Source: Naumovozyma dairenensis CBS 421 (lineage: Eukaryota; Ascomycota; Saccharomycetes; Saccharomycetales; Saccharomycetaceae). From it: a DNA stretch of 64,000 nucleotides. Positions 40,353 to 51,114 of this stretch are shown here, piece after piece. Position 1 is the stretch's first letter, and each line of letters opens with the position of its first letter. The DNA is taken from the NCBI RefSeq assembly GCF_000227115.2, contig NC_016484.1, positions 806,001 through 870,000 on the forward strand, read 5' to 3'. The position numbers were made by a program, and so were the translations under genes. The notes beneath the pieces are model-generated. The model had not been told where the DNA came from. It saw only the letters and a list, made by a program, of their open reading frames with translations, and did not search any database.

Positions 40353-41192
40353 CGGGGGAGGAAAAGCCACTGTCATTTTTCTTTTCTTCTTCAAACGCAC
40401 TATTGTCATTTCATTCTCGAACACTATTAATTAATCCTCTTTCTATTTAAAAAAAAATTAAAAATAGAAAAACATAAGCATATGATATTCTCACTTCACC
40501 AAATTGCAAATATTAAAAAAAATCAGCACGTCCGCCATTCTAACTTACTAACTAATTTTCATCTTTTTTCCATATAAATTTCTTATTTTTGTATTATCCT
40601 GTTTTTTCTATCTACCCGCCTACTTCCTCCTATCTATGATATATTATATAAAAATATACATGAATATAATTCCAAATTTAATTTATTATAATATTATTAC
40701 GAATCAAGAGCAGTCTGGTACATAGATTTACCAACGCACATTGGTCAGACATTTAACTTATCTGATGTTAGTCTTCTCATACGCTGGTAGTTCAAAAGTT
40801 AAGGAAACCATTGTTATGGAAACCCGTTCAGCGCGATTATCAAAATTTTTTGAAATCTGTCTTACGTACGTTAAAGAGATCGATGAATATAGATGGAAAA
40901 GTCATATAAACATTTGAAATATCAGATGATGAGAACTCAAAACAAGATCTTTATTATACTGGGCATTGTTACATTCATAGGTAGAATCCAAACTGTAGCT
41001 TTGATATCGTGTTAGCTTCTCAAATAATAAATATAATATACATTTTTTCCCAGGAACTCCATTCTAGCCTTCCAGGTTTTTATTTAAAGCATCACAGCAC
41101 AGATTTGACTTGCTCGTTTATCTTAAATTGAGAACATTTTTTGCTGCACTACACCATTATTATTGATTGAATCACAATAGAAAATATATGGA
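40353..41192. other. WHI3-GCR2 spacer
   Basis: An 840-bp A+T-rich spacer with a TACTAAC word near 40547 that leads to no open frame. Nothing else supported. Confidence 0.5.
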
Positions 41193-43073
41193 ATGGATAA
41201 CCTTGATTTTAGCCCATTGATTCTTGAAAACCAACAACCTATTACACTCGAAACTTCTACCGCCAACAACACCAATACAATAACTCAACCTATAATGCAT
41301 CATCAGGCTAAATTAGATGTGTTCATTATTAGAGGATACCAATTACTTTCCAATGAATCCATTATAAATATCAACTCTTACGTCACGAACTCTCCTCAAA
41401 CCTCTAACAATACACCCATTGGAAGCTCTAATTTTATGGCTAATAATGATTCTTCCAGTATCAATGTCATCGATGCCATAATGAACGGACCAGCAACGAC
41501 CGCACTAGATAATAACAACAACAATAATAATAATAATAATAATAATGTCGCAGATCAAAAGAGTCCCACGAACCTAAGTATAAGTCCGGCAGGAAGTAGT
41601 ACTAATAACTCTAATAATAACAATCCTACATCTGGTAATCAATATTCTCAATTATTTATCACATTATCAAAATTATATACAGCATTTTTATCTACTCAAT
41701 TACCTGAAGAAAGATCAACATCACCCAAGTCAGCTATTGAATTATATCAAAGGTTTTTACAAATTATTAAAGAGTTGGATCTAAGTTTCGAAGTTAGTCC
41801 CAATAAGAGATATTTCAATCGTTTAGATGATGGACTATGGCAAATTAAATCAGAATCAGAATTAAGCACTGATGAACTTTGGCAACAAATATCTATGAAG
41901 ATTTTACAAGTTTATGATCCTCAAAAGGGTACAATATTAAATTCAAATCGTAATAATAAAAAATCAAATAATAACAATAACAATAACAACAATACGACGG
42001 TAGTAACTAATACAACGACAACTAATAATTCTACTATGACATCACCGACTGATTTGATAACAAATCCAATAGTAGGGATGGACGTGAATTCCATGTCAAC
42101 GAGTATTGACACCAATGTGCCAGGAATACTTAATTCATTCCCTAATACTAGTACTATTCCTAAGGAAATGCTTCCAGTGACTAATCCACCTGTGACAACG
42201 AAATCGAAAAGAGGAGGTGCAACGAGAGGAGGTAGAAGGAAAGTTACCAAGACAACTCGAAGAAACAACAAAAAGGAATCAGTACAACCAACAGCGACAA
42301 ATAATATGTCTAATCAACAACCAATGACAAATTCCAATATAACTATGAATACTTTTGATTCTTCTTCTCTGCCCCAACAGTTACAAAAACGATTACAAAC
42401 TATTTCACAGGATGTGAATTCACGTTCTTTGAATGGTTATTATACTCAGCCTACTAGTCCCGGTGCGGGTGCATTTGAATTTGGATTAATGGATAATGAT
42501 TTATATCCAAATTTTAATCCAATGAATACAAGTACCAATAATCCGAATATAGGAGGAGGGGGAGGTAATACGAATTCTTGGAAACGAAGGTCACTAGGTT
42601 CGTTAGATGTGAATACGTTGGATGATGAAGCTGTTGAAGAATTATTACAATTGACGAATTCAAATAAGAAATCAAGGATGAATCCTATTGATCCAACTCC
42701 AAATAATAATGAATCAACCAATGGCATGAATGGCAACAACAACAAAAACAACAACAACAACAACAATACCAGTACTAACAATAATAATATCGATAGCAAA
42801 ATTAATACTCCCGATAATAATAATATACGAGTTAACTCTGTTCCGGAGATGAACAATAACAATAATAATGATAATACTAATGAGCTATTTGTAGATTCTA
42901 TGATTAGACAATTGAAGAGTTCTTATGATGTTGTAATGAGCGAGAAGGACCAAAGGATAAATCAATTGGAAAGGGATTTGGAATTACAAAGACAAGAGAC
43001 GCAATGGTTAAGGAAAATGTTAATTGAAGATATGGGATGTGTCCGTAGTCTACTGAAAGACATAAGGAAGTGA
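41193..43073 (+). CDS. GCR2: Glycolytic transcription activator subunit Gcr2
   Basis: A 626-residue protein (534 in S. cerevisiae); much of the excess is Asn tracts. Gcr2 is the activating partner of Gcr1 and with Rap1 drives glycolytic and ribosomal protein genes. The N-terminal domain keeps the pattern KLDVFIIRGYQLLSNESI and, after an Asn-rich insertion, YSQLFITLSKLYTAFLSTQL with a helical block to about residue 250. A basic patch, KSKRGGATRGGRRKVTKTTR, is at about 337-356. The C-terminal 60 residues form a coiled coil (MIRQLKSSYDVVMSEKDQRI onward), the Gcr1 interaction region in yeast. Asn codons AAT/AAC form several microsatellites. Confidence 0.9.
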   Translation: MDNLDFSPLILENQQPITLETSTANNTNTITQPIMHHQAKLDVFIIRGYQLLSNESIININSYVTNSPQTSNNTPIGSSNFMANNDSSSINVIDAIMNGPATTALDNNNNNNNNNNNNVADQKSPTNLSISPAGSSTNNSNNNNPTSGNQYSQLFITLSKLYTAFLSTQLPEERSTSPKSAIELYQRFLQIIKELDLSFEVSPNKRYFNRLDDGLWQIKSESELSTDELWQQISMKILQVYDPQKGTILNSNRNNKKSNNNNNNNNNTTVVTNTTTTNNSTMTSPTDLITNPIVGMDVNSMSTSIDTNVPGILNSFPNTSTIPKEMLPVTNPPVTTKSKRGGATRGGRRKVTKTTRRNNKKESVQPTATNNMSNQQPMTNSNITMNTFDSSSLPQQLQKRLQTISQDVNSRSLNGYYTQPTSPGAGAFEFGLMDNDLYPNFNPMNTSTNNPNIGGGGGNTNSWKRRSLGSLDVNTLDDEAVEELLQLTNSNKKSRMNPIDPTPNNNESTNGMNGNNNKNNNNNNNTSTNNNNIDSKINTPDNNNIRVNSVPEMNNNNNNDNTNELFVDSMIRQLKSSYDVVMSEKDQRINQLERDLELQRQETQWLRKMLIEDMGCVRSLLKDIRK

Positions 43074-43514
43074 AAGATTGACTTTAATACGTTTCTCCCT
43101 CTATTTATGTAACGTTAAGTATCACTTTTCTTTACTATTTATTTTCAGACAGTATGAGGAATAAATTAATGAACTAATGATAGACAGCACTTAAGTAGTA
43201 GCAAGTCTTTGAACTGTTGTGGAATGTCGTTTTAGAAACTCCTTTCAACGCCATTGTATGGTCAAGATTTTCATGCGGTGAAATAATTCCTCGGATCTGA
43301 AAAATTTGATAGTGAAATTATTTTTCTCAATCAAACTCAAATTTAAGGGATAATCATCTGATAGTTTTGCGAAATTGAAGATATATAATTGTTATAAATA
43401 TTCTTCTCATTCGAGAACTAGGTAATCTGATACTAACTAATAATTTAAGTTAGAGATCTTAAATAACCTATACAGATAAGGCGAAAAACAAAATATAAGT
43501 AAATAGTAAAAAAA
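43074..43514 (+). promoter_or_regulatory. NNR1 upstream region
   Basis: A 441-bp spacer; a TACTAAC word at about 43432 is unlikely to be a branch point because the NNR1 N-terminus is already complete. No gene. Confidence 0.4.
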
Positions 43515-44255
43515 ATGTCAATCAAAGTAGTATCATCAAAGTTAGCAGCAGAAATTGATAAAGAATTAATGGGGCCACATATCGGGTTTACCTTACAACA
43601 ATTAATGGAATTGGCAGGATTTAGTGTGGCTCAAGCGATAACTCGTGAATTCCCAATAAATAAAGCAGATCAAAGTTTAAGAAAGAAAAACGTTTTCGTC
43701 ATTGCTGGTCCAGGTAATAATGGTGGTGATGGGCTTGTTGCTGCTAGACATTTGAAATTATTTGGTTATAATCCTATTGTTTATTATCCAAAGAGATCTG
43801 AAAAACAACCATTTTACAAACAGTTGGTTAATCAGTTGGATTTTTTCAAAGTTCCACTTTTATCTCAAGAGGATAATGACAATTGGATGGATTATTTGAA
43901 AGAAGAAGATACGGTATGTATAGTTGATGCCATATTTGGGTTTAGTTTTAAACCGCCAATGAGACCACCATTTCAAGATATCGTTGATAAATTGGTTGAA
44001 TTAGAAGATAAGATCCCTATTGTTTCAGTAGATATTCCAACTGGATGGGACGTTGATCAGGGTCCTATCACTGAACGTTTCATTTCACCTAGTTTATTAG
44101 TTTCTTTGACGGTTCCTAAACCTTGTTCTACATTTATTAATAAGAAGAAAACATCTCATTACATTGGCGGTAGATTTATTTCAAGAGAGTTTGCAAATAA
44201 GTTTGGATTTGAACCATTTAATTACGAATCGACAGACCAAGTGCTGAAAATTTGA
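43515..44255 (+). CDS. NNR1: NAD(P)HX epimerase (NAXE), Nnr1
   Basis: A 246-residue full-length YjeF N-domain protein. It interconverts R and S epimers of hydrated NAD(P)H so that the NAXD dehydratase can repair them. The signature VFVIAGPGNNGGDGLVAARH (about 57-76) is the phosphate-binding loop, followed by CIVDAIFGFSFKPPMR with the catalytic Asp, VSVDIPTGWDVDQG and the C-terminal KPCSTFI..HYIGGRFI. The conserved start (VVSSKLAAEIDKELMGPHIG) shows that the first ATG is right. S. cerevisiae YNL200C is in the same place. Confidence 0.97.
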   Translation: MSIKVVSSKLAAEIDKELMGPHIGFTLQQLMELAGFSVAQAITREFPINKADQSLRKKNVFVIAGPGNNGGDGLVAARHLKLFGYNPIVYYPKRSEKQPFYKQLVNQLDFFKVPLLSQEDNDNWMDYLKEEDTVCIVDAIFGFSFKPPMRPPFQDIVDKLVELEDKIPIVSVDIPTGWDVDQGPITERFISPSLLVSLTVPKPCSTFINKKKTSHYIGGRFISREFANKFGFEPFNYESTDQVLKI

Positions 44256-44403
44256 AGTGGAAAATTAATGATAACTAGATATTCTATAATATTTTATAAT
44301 ATTAATAATGATAATGCATAACTGAACGCTACGAATCAAATACATGTTAAATTTGGGTAAATGAAAGAGAAAAAATTAGATGTGCAAATAAAAATTGATC
44401 GAT

Positions 44404-45522
44404 CTATGGGTTGCTTCCCATTTGTATCTCATTAATGAAACAGTGTAAGATAGCAAAATTGATAAAGAAGAGAAGTTTTTTTACTATAATATCTCTCCCC
44501 TTTTCCTTCAAGCAAATGCCTGCGGTTGCCTTGACTGAATTATTAAAAAAATTTGGGTTAAAATTAAGCAAGCAATTACTTAAGATTAATATTCCATTAT
44601 CAGTATCCATCCATATCCCACTTATAATGACATCTTGCTGTATAATTTTGGCCCTCTTTTTGTTTGCAAAGAATTTACTCATATTCTTTAGAGAGTTGGT
44701 AAATTTATCTATTGAATTTCCTTTACCCTTTTGATAAAGGAAATATCTTTTCATAAAAACCCTAGGTAAATTTTCTAGGATTCTATTGAGTTGAGAAAGA
44801 AAGGAAGAAGATACAGATATCATTGGAGTCAAATTTACCCATCTTAGGTATCTAATTGATAATTCTCTAAGTGTAGTTTCCACGTATGATTCAATTAAAA
44901 AATACCAATTCGAATATATTTTTGATCCATCATATTCTTGATATTTCTTTAATATACTTTTGAAATAATGATCGTATTGTAATATGATCTTGTTCCAGTT
45001 CCTGTTAATTGGCATTGAAGAATCTTGAACACTTAAAGCTTGTGGTGTTATGATAATTTTTACCATCTCAATGGATGTTTTCTTTTTATTATCTCTTTCT
45101 TCTCCCTCTTTCTCAGTTTCTTCATCTTTGAAGACCATGGTGGTACCCTCGGAAATCGTTGAATCAAAACTATAATCAGAAGAGGTAACAACCCTATTCA
45201 TGTTCTTCTTGTGGAAAAATGATTCCATTTGAAAGATCTTATTGACAGAGTGACATCTCTTGAATATTTCAAATGGTTGAGATGCCTTATCTGTGGTAGT
45301 TAATTGAAACTCTTCCATTTTTAGAACGGATTCCAAAAAATCCAAATTAGATACAGGTGTATCGTTATCAATATAATTTTTCTGTCTTAATTTCAAAGGT
45401 TCGATTTTGATGGGAAAAGTAGGAAAGTAAGAAGTACCATTCGGAATCATTGTAATCTCGTTTTTCGACTTCTTGGACTCCATCATTCTTGTTTTTTCTC
45501 TCAAATAATGTTTAGTTGGCAT
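44404..45522 (-). CDS. Unrecognised 372-residue protein
   Basis: I do not recognise this protein. It lies between NNR1 and PSY2, where S. cerevisiae has no annotated gene, and uses the opposite strand. The N-terminal 170 residues are charged and probably disordered; the C-terminal 200 look folded and helical, with aromatic-rich stretches (KIYSNWYFLIESYVETTLRE, IRYLRWVNLTPMISVSSSF, LENLPRVFMKRYFLYQKG) and a hydrophobic end (KKLLFFINFAILHCFINEI). No signal peptide, zinc motif or nucleotide-binding loop is visible. An URS1-like motif, AATAGCCGCCCAGCT, sits 154-168 bp upstream, so meiotic expression is plausible. It may be an ancestral gene lost from S. cerevisiae, a fast-evolving meiotic gene or a lineage-specific one. 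Frame length and composition argue for a real gene. Confidence 0.7.
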   Translation of the reverse strand: MPTKHYLREKTRMMESKKSKNEITMIPNGTSYFPTFPIKIEPLKLRQKNYIDNDTPVSNLDFLESVLKMEEFQLTTTDKASQPFEIFKRCHSVNKIFQMESFFHKKNMNRVVTSSDYSFDSTISEGTTMVFKDEETEKEGEERDNKKKTSIEMVKIIITPQALSVQDSSMPINRNWNKIILQYDHYFKSILKKYQEYDGSKIYSNWYFLIESYVETTLRELSIRYLRWVNLTPMISVSSSFLSQLNRILENLPRVFMKRYFLYQKGKGNSIDKFTNSLKNMSKFFANKKRAKIIQQDVIISGIWMDTDNGILILSNCLLNFNPNFFNNSVKATAGICLKEKGRDIIVKKLLFFINFAILHCFINEIQMGSNP

Positions 45523-46392
45523 CTTCGTTCGGTTATCTTACTCTTTCAACCCTTTCGTAAGACCAATAGTTTGAGGTTAATCTTGTTCTCATAGAGGTAG
45601 TTCCAAGATGTTATGTTATAGAGAGAGAGAGTAATAGTAAACAAAGGAAAAACGACGAAAAGAGGAACTACAACAAATAGCCGCCCAGCTCTATTTATCA
45701 ACCCTACAAAACCATTTACCCTAATTCCATTGTGCCTTCCATGCCCTGGTATAAATTCCTTTTGTGTTTTTTGCCCTAATATAAGCCGGGTGACGACCAA
45801 GGAAGAAAATTAAAAAAAAAAAAAAGAAGAAGCCGGACGGGAAGACTTTAAACAAACAAAAACAGAATAAAGAACAAAGAAGAGCGAGCGACTGCGCGTA
45901 AAGTAAAGTGGAACACCAAAAAAAATAAAAAAATAAAAAAACTTATACTGTATGTATGGAACGGAATGATATAATATAATATAATATAATATAGTAGTGC
46001 TGCCGTGCGGTGCGGTGCGGTGCGAGTGAAAATAAATAGTTTAGACAATGTAAACAGAAGGCAGAACAGTAGAGGCCAGAACTCGAAACCAACAACACTG
46101 AGAGTTACTTGAAGACTATATTGCAATTGTACGTAGGATTAGAGTGATACTGACGACTGAAACAAGATCACCAACGAAAGGGATAAGAAAAGACTAGAGT
46201 GAATATAGTGAACTCATCATCACCATCATTATCATCATCGCCATCCTCGATAAACAGAACAGGCTAGTTAGTGATTCTAATGGATAGATAATTTTGACAC
46301 GTTTTCTCCTAGATTACTTACTTATAAAACAGAATAAAACAGAATACGAATATATAACACTGACCAAAAGAAGAGTCTTGAGAAGGTGAAAA
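45523..46392. other. Divergent spacer with simple repeats
   Basis: An 870-bp spacer. It contains the URS1-like element, a TATAA repeat (45969-45993), four GTGCG units (46005-46024) and a CATCATCAC-type tract near 46215-46245. Small frames here have no family features. Confidence 0.55.
45676..45690. promoter_or_regulatory. URS1-like element between the unrecognised gene and PSY2
   Basis: AATAGCCGCCCAGCT contains the URS1 core and shares 14 consecutive bases (ATAGCCGCCCAGCT) with the CHS1 upstream copy. It is 154 bp from the start of the unrecognised gene and over 700 bp from PSY2, so it most likely acts on the former. Confidence 0.5.
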
Positions 46393-49281
46393 ATGATAGA
46401 TTTGATTCATGCGAAAGATAACGAAATTATCAGCAACGATACAGCTAGTATAGAGAGTAAAAGTTCGCCTCTGGAAAGGAACTCCGGCGCTCGTACTACT
46501 GACAATGACAATAATAACAGTAATTCTTCCGCCACAACCAGTTCAATTACGTCTACATCTACAACTTCAAATGTTAATAATACACAACCGAAAAGAGTCA
46601 AAGTTTATATCTTAGAAAATGATGAGTGGAAAGATACAGGAACAGGATTCTGTATTGGTGAAATCATTACAAAACAACAACAAACGAATTCTTCATCTGA
46701 CGTGCTGGATAAAAAACTTGGACAAATAAAAAATCAAATGATAATGATAACAAGAAAAAATTGCATATCTGACGTCACAGATGAAGAATATCCATCAAAT
46801 ATCCTTTTAGAATCCAAATTAGAAGGTAATATAGAATATCAACGTCAAGAGGAAACATTGATCGTTTGGAAAGACTTATTAGGTCATGATATCGCTTTAA
46901 GTTTTGAAGAAAGTATCGGATGTGACACATTATGTGAATTCATCGTTCAAGTGCAACGAAATATTGAAAATAATATCTCATTGGTTGCTGTAAAATCAAA
47001 CGATAATGGTGTGGGTTCCATTCATGAAATTATTACCGGTCCGGTAGTATTACCCATTTGTGATGAAATTCAAACTTATGAGAATCTAATTGAATCATTG
47101 AAAGTGTTAAATGATAACCTTTCATTTGAATTTTTGAAAAATGAAACTATTGAATTCGTTTTGCATTCTCATTATATTGATCTTTTAATAAGATTATTTG
47201 AAAAAGCTGAAAATGAAAAATTGATTAAGAATCTATTAGTATTGAGTAATATAATTAAAACTTTGATGCTTTATAACCAAAGGGACATTATTGAAGTGAT
47301 GATTGATGATGATCATATCGAAGGTATTGTAGGTATATTAGAATATGATACAGAATTCCCATTCTCGAAGGCAAATCATAGAAAATCATTATCATTAAGT
47401 GATTCCACTTTGAAAGAAGTTATTCCATTAGAAAATAAAGACTTGAAAACAATTATTAAAAAATGTTTTAGATTACAATTTTTAAAAGATGTGGTGTTAG
47501 TACGATTCTTAGATGATCATAATTTTAATCTAATTTTGGATATTATATTGGATTTGGAGACGTGTATAATAGATTTCTTAGAAGTGGACCCATTTTTGGA
47601 TAAAATTATAGAATTATATCATGATAATGATGAAGATAGACTAAAAGGAGAAAAGCAACCATCGGAACTTCGGAAAAATGGTATTAGGCTCCTGCATCAA
47701 TGTGTCCAAGTATCCAAAAATTTAGATCCATTGGATAAATCGAAATTTTTCAAGACATTAGTCCGTAAGGGACTATTTAATGTATTATATTATGCGTTCC
47801 ATGTAGAAACTGATAGTGATATTAGGATTCTTGCTACAGATATGATTATAACGATTATTGAGCATGACATTTTACTGATTAATAATGTACAAAATGAAAA
47901 ATTTAACAATAACAATAATAAAGTAATGGAAGAAGATGGGAATAATAGTACTACTATATCGTCATGTGATATGTCATTATTATCAATTTTATCAACAATT
48001 ATTCAAACAGACAAAAATTTTGGGTTAAGAGAACAAGTAGCTCAAGCATTGACTACATTATTACATCCAGAAGGATGTTTAGGTGGAGAAGGTATCGATC
48101 TCGATATGATGGATGAACAGATAAGTAGTAATCTTGATATGTTATCATCAGATTTACAATATGATTTAGATCAAGATGTTAAAACGAAAAAGAAATCCTT
48201 AAGGGCGCCATCGCAAGAAAATACTACTATCAAAAATATACCATCTGATTTCCAAGTAATCGAGTATTTCAATAATTTTTATGAACATATTGCACCTAAA
48301 TTATTCAAACCTTTAATTTCCAAATATAAGAGTCCTCGACCAAATACACATGATTACGATGATAACCTATTGATCCATTTGGTTAAATTAATATCATTCA
48401 TTGCATCAGAACATAATAGAGCATTATCAAGGAAATTCATATTAGAGAATGGTATTTTGCAAACACTGTCAGCAATAATTAAAAATGGTCACATGTTACA
48501 ATTAAAACTTACATGTATTAGGTGTTTTAAAAACTTAATATGTCTGGATGATAAATATTATCATAGGTATATGATATCTAACAGTTTGTTTGATCCAATA
48601 ATGCAACTATTAAAGATTAATTTAGAGAAGGATAATCTAATGAATTCTTGTATTCAAGATTTTTTTAAGATAATATCGTATCAATGTTTGGAAAATAATA
48701 ATAATATTGACACTAGTAAAGAAAAAGGTCTAAACCATAACGACAATGATAGAAGATTTAGTGATCATACAGATGATATGGATATAATAAGCAAGGATAA
48801 ACAAGAACAACGACAATTGTCGAAGAGTCACTATAAGAAAACAAATTTTACAATATTAAATAGATATTTGTTGGAGAGATATGGAGACTTGATAGAGAAA
48901 TTGGGCTACATACCGTTTATCAAAGATATGATCATATTCAATAAAGAACAGATAATACTGGAAACCATTGAGAAGGAGGAACCTATTAATCTTGACGAGC
49001 ATAATGAATCAACTTTGTCTACTAGCGTGAATGGGAACAACAATAGTAGAAATGAAAATGTAATAACAAATGATGATAGTCAATCCGTAAATTCACCCAT
49101 TTTAAAAGTTGGTGGGAAAAGGTTACATTCACAGGTAGATTCTTTCGTTGTTGATAGTGATAATGGTAATGAAACTGATGCTAATCCTAATCCTAATTCA
49201 TCACTTCAGGAAGATGGACTTCTGTTTAAAAAATCAATTGATTGTCATAATTTACAAAGGGGTCCAAGTTTTGAGCATTAG
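46393..49281 (+). CDS. PSY2: Protein phosphatase 4 regulatory subunit Psy2
   Basis: A 962-residue PP4R3/SMEK-family subunit (858 in S. cerevisiae) that with Pph3 and Psy4 dephosphorylates gamma-H2A and Rad53 in DNA-damage recovery. After an Asn/Ser-rich N-terminal extension of about 65 residues comes the EVH1/PH-like domain: KRVKVYILENDEWKDTGTGF, then LESKLEGNIEYQRQEETLIV and WKDLLGHDIALSFEE. The SMK-1 helical-repeat region follows (FLKNETIEF, LFLLSN-type helices, IVGILEYDTEFPFSKANHR, LQFLKDVVLVRFLDDHNFN). The C-terminal 120 residues are acidic and disordered. The order NNR1-PSY2-SPS19 equals YNL200C-YNL202W, apart from the inserted unrecognised gene. Confidence 0.95.
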   Translation: MIDLIHAKDNEIISNDTASIESKSSPLERNSGARTTDNDNNNSNSSATTSSITSTSTTSNVNNTQPKRVKVYILENDEWKDTGTGFCIGEIITKQQQTNSSSDVLDKKLGQIKNQMIMITRKNCISDVTDEEYPSNILLESKLEGNIEYQRQEETLIVWKDLLGHDIALSFEESIGCDTLCEFIVQVQRNIENNISLVAVKSNDNGVGSIHEIITGPVVLPICDEIQTYENLIESLKVLNDNLSFEFLKNETIEFVLHSHYIDLLIRLFEKAENEKLIKNLLVLSNIIKTLMLYNQRDIIEVMIDDDHIEGIVGILEYDTEFPFSKANHRKSLSLSDSTLKEVIPLENKDLKTIIKKCFRLQFLKDVVLVRFLDDHNFNLILDIILDLETCIIDFLEVDPFLDKIIELYHDNDEDRLKGEKQPSELRKNGIRLLHQCVQVSKNLDPLDKSKFFKTLVRKGLFNVLYYAFHVETDSDIRILATDMIITIIEHDILLINNVQNEKFNNNNNKVMEEDGNNSTTISSCDMSLLSILSTIIQTDKNFGLREQVAQALTTLLHPEGCLGGEGIDLDMMDEQISSNLDMLSSDLQYDLDQDVKTKKKSLRAPSQENTTIKNIPSDFQVIEYFNNFYEHIAPKLFKPLISKYKSPRPNTHDYDDNLLIHLVKLISFIASEHNRALSRKFILENGILQTLSAIIKNGHMLQLKLTCIRCFKNLICLDDKYYHRYMISNSLFDPIMQLLKINLEKDNLMNSCIQDFFKIISYQCLENNNNIDTSKEKGLNHNDNDRRFSDHTDDMDIISKDKQEQRQLSKSHYKKTNFTILNRYLLERYGDLIEKLGYIPFIKDMIIFNKEQIILETIEKEEPINLDEHNESTLSTSVNGNNNSRNENVITNDDSQSVNSPILKVGGKRLHSQVDSFVVDSDNGNETDANPNPNSSLQEDGLLFKKSIDCHNLQRGPSFEH

Positions 49282-49509
49282 AACATGCGAGTCGCCATCT
49301 ACTTATTGACTGATGAAACAGTAATTTTGTAATTATTATGTGTAACGATAATAAAAAATAAATACGATATTTTTCTTCGTAGAAAGAGAGTAATAATGTA
49401 CGTAACTGTGCTATGTTGTTATATATAGATGAAAATGAATTCGTAATAATATAATATAATATATATATACATATATCTATTCCATACGTTTATTGAATAG
49501 GCAGACAAA

Positions 49510-50391
49510 TTATAATTTCGATTTCATACTTTCCAATAATTTATCTGGGTACAAAGTATTAGTGAAATAAGTTCCTGTATGCCACATGCCACCATCAACA
49601 ATTTGAACAGTTCCTGTTACATAAGCAGAGGCAGGTGAAAACAAATATACAGTAGCTTCAGCGATATCTCTCGTTTTACCTAATCTTTGCAATGGGATTC
49701 TCTTTACAGATTCCTCTTTAAAATTAGTGCCAGACAATCTCTTAAAGCCTTCAGTTTGATCAATGGCACCTGGAGCAATGCAATTGGAACGGATCCCAAG
49801 GGGTCCTAATTCAACTGCTAAATTTTGAGATAACGCATCAATCCCGGCCTTTGCTGCACCTACATGACTTTGGAATGGGACACCGTAGTAATGGAAAGTT
49901 GCAGAAACAAATAATATGGATCCCTTTGATTTAACTAATTCCGGAGTACAGGCTTTTACAGTATTAAAGCTTCCCAATAAATCAATATCAACTACTGATT
50001 TAAATGCGTTAGCAGACAAATTGACTACATCACAAATGAAATTTCCCGCAGCACCAGCAATGACATAATCAAGGTGTCCAAATGTTTCTACTGTTTTCTT
50101 AACAGCCATTTGTAATTGATCGAAATTTCTAACGTCAACATCACCAATGGGCAAAACGATTGTTTCACCTTCTTTATGTTCTACTAATGTTTCAATCTCT
50201 TTAGCAGCATCAACAGTCTTTTGCCCCTCTCTACCAACGATAGTCGCTTTACAACCTAAGAGGACCATAGCTTCCACTTGAACTCTACATATTGTCCCTG
50301 CACCTCCAGTCACTAAAACCACCTTATTTTTGAACAGGTCAGGTTTCCATGAACTTTCCGCTACGAATGATTGATCTAATGTATTTCCCAT
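49510..50391 (-). CDS. SPS19: Peroxisomal 2,4-dienoyl-CoA reductase Sps19
   Basis: A 293-residue short-chain dehydrogenase/reductase (292 in S. cerevisiae) that reduces 2,4-dienoyl-CoA with NADPH during oxidation of unsaturated fatty acids. The cofactor loop VVLVTGGAGTICRVQVEAMV begins at about residue 29. The Lys of HVGAAKAGID, LGIRSNCIAPGAI and VTGTVQIVDGG follow the family order. The C-terminal SKL is a type 1 peroxisomal targeting signal. In yeast the gene is induced both by oleate and in sporulation, matching the upstream motifs found here. It is convergent with PSY2 with 228 bp between. Confidence 0.97.
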   Translation of the reverse strand: MGNTLDQSFVAESSWKPDLFKNKVVLVTGGAGTICRVQVEAMVLLGCKATIVGREGQKTVDAAKEIETLVEHKEGETIVLPIGDVDVRNFDQLQMAVKKTVETFGHLDYVIAGAAGNFICDVVNLSANAFKSVVDIDLLGSFNTVKACTPELVKSKGSILFVSATFHYYGVPFQSHVGAAKAGIDALSQNLAVELGPLGIRSNCIAPGAIDQTEGFKRLSGTNFKEESVKRIPLQRLGKTRDIAEATVYLFSPASAYVTGTVQIVDGGMWHTGTYFTNTLYPDKLLESMKSKL

Positions 50392-50498
50392 GTTTTGTTG
50401 GCCGTTGTATGTGTATACGTATGTGTGTTTATATATGTTTAATAAAACTCTCTTACTTGTAGAAAGTTTTCCCTGAAATCGTGTCCATTACTCTTACC

Positions 50499-50503
<5 letters not shown>

Positions 50504-50531
<28 letters not shown>
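50504..50531. repeat. TA microsatellite
   Basis: About 14 TA units upstream of SPS19. A GTAT/GTCT microsatellite follows at about 50753-50797. Confidence 0.85.
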
Positions 50532-50535
<4 letters not shown>

Positions 50536-50614
50536 ATGCTTATTTGGTTGGAGTGTATTAGATGTCACTCTTATATTTCTGCTTATTATTTATTGTTTCC
50601 CCCAAAAAAAGGGC

Positions 50615-50696
50615 CGGGGTTAAGTTTTGGCACGGCTGAAGAAGTCCGAAGTGGGATAAACATCATAACACCACAGCAGCTGTAATGGGCGGCTAA
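50615..50696 (-). promoter_or_regulatory. SPS19 upstream motifs: URS1-like and oleate-element half site
   Basis: GGGCGGCTAA at 50687-50696 is the URS1 core on the opposite strand, about 300 bp upstream of SPS19. CGGGGTTAA at 50615-50623 fits half of the oleate response element (CGGNNNTNA), though no CCG partner occurs at the standard spacing. Both controls are established for S. cerevisiae SPS19; conservation here is inferred. Confidence 0.5.
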
Positions 50697-51114
50697 ATAA
50701 CCTCATATAGATATCTCAATATATATATAAAGTTTGGTGAGAATATATATATATGTATGTATGTATGTCTGTATGTATGTATGTATGTATGTCTGTCTAA
50801 AGCTACAATTCGACTAACATTGCTGGAGGTATTAGGGCATAATTGGTTGCGATACTTTTTTGTTAAGAAACAACTTAATTTGAATTGATGTCATGCTGAG
50901 TGAAGTTTCGACGCGAACAAGTATATATAAAGTCATATTTTGCAAAAAGAGAGCGGGATAGGAAGTATCATTATGTATTCGTTTTTTTGTAATCTAACTC
51001 AAAATATATTATTACAAGTAAAAGTAGACAACTCGATTATCCGTAACCAAATAACTAAGCATGAACCTTGATTAACTCCTAGAATATGGTAGCATAACTC
51101 AAATCTTCTGTGTA

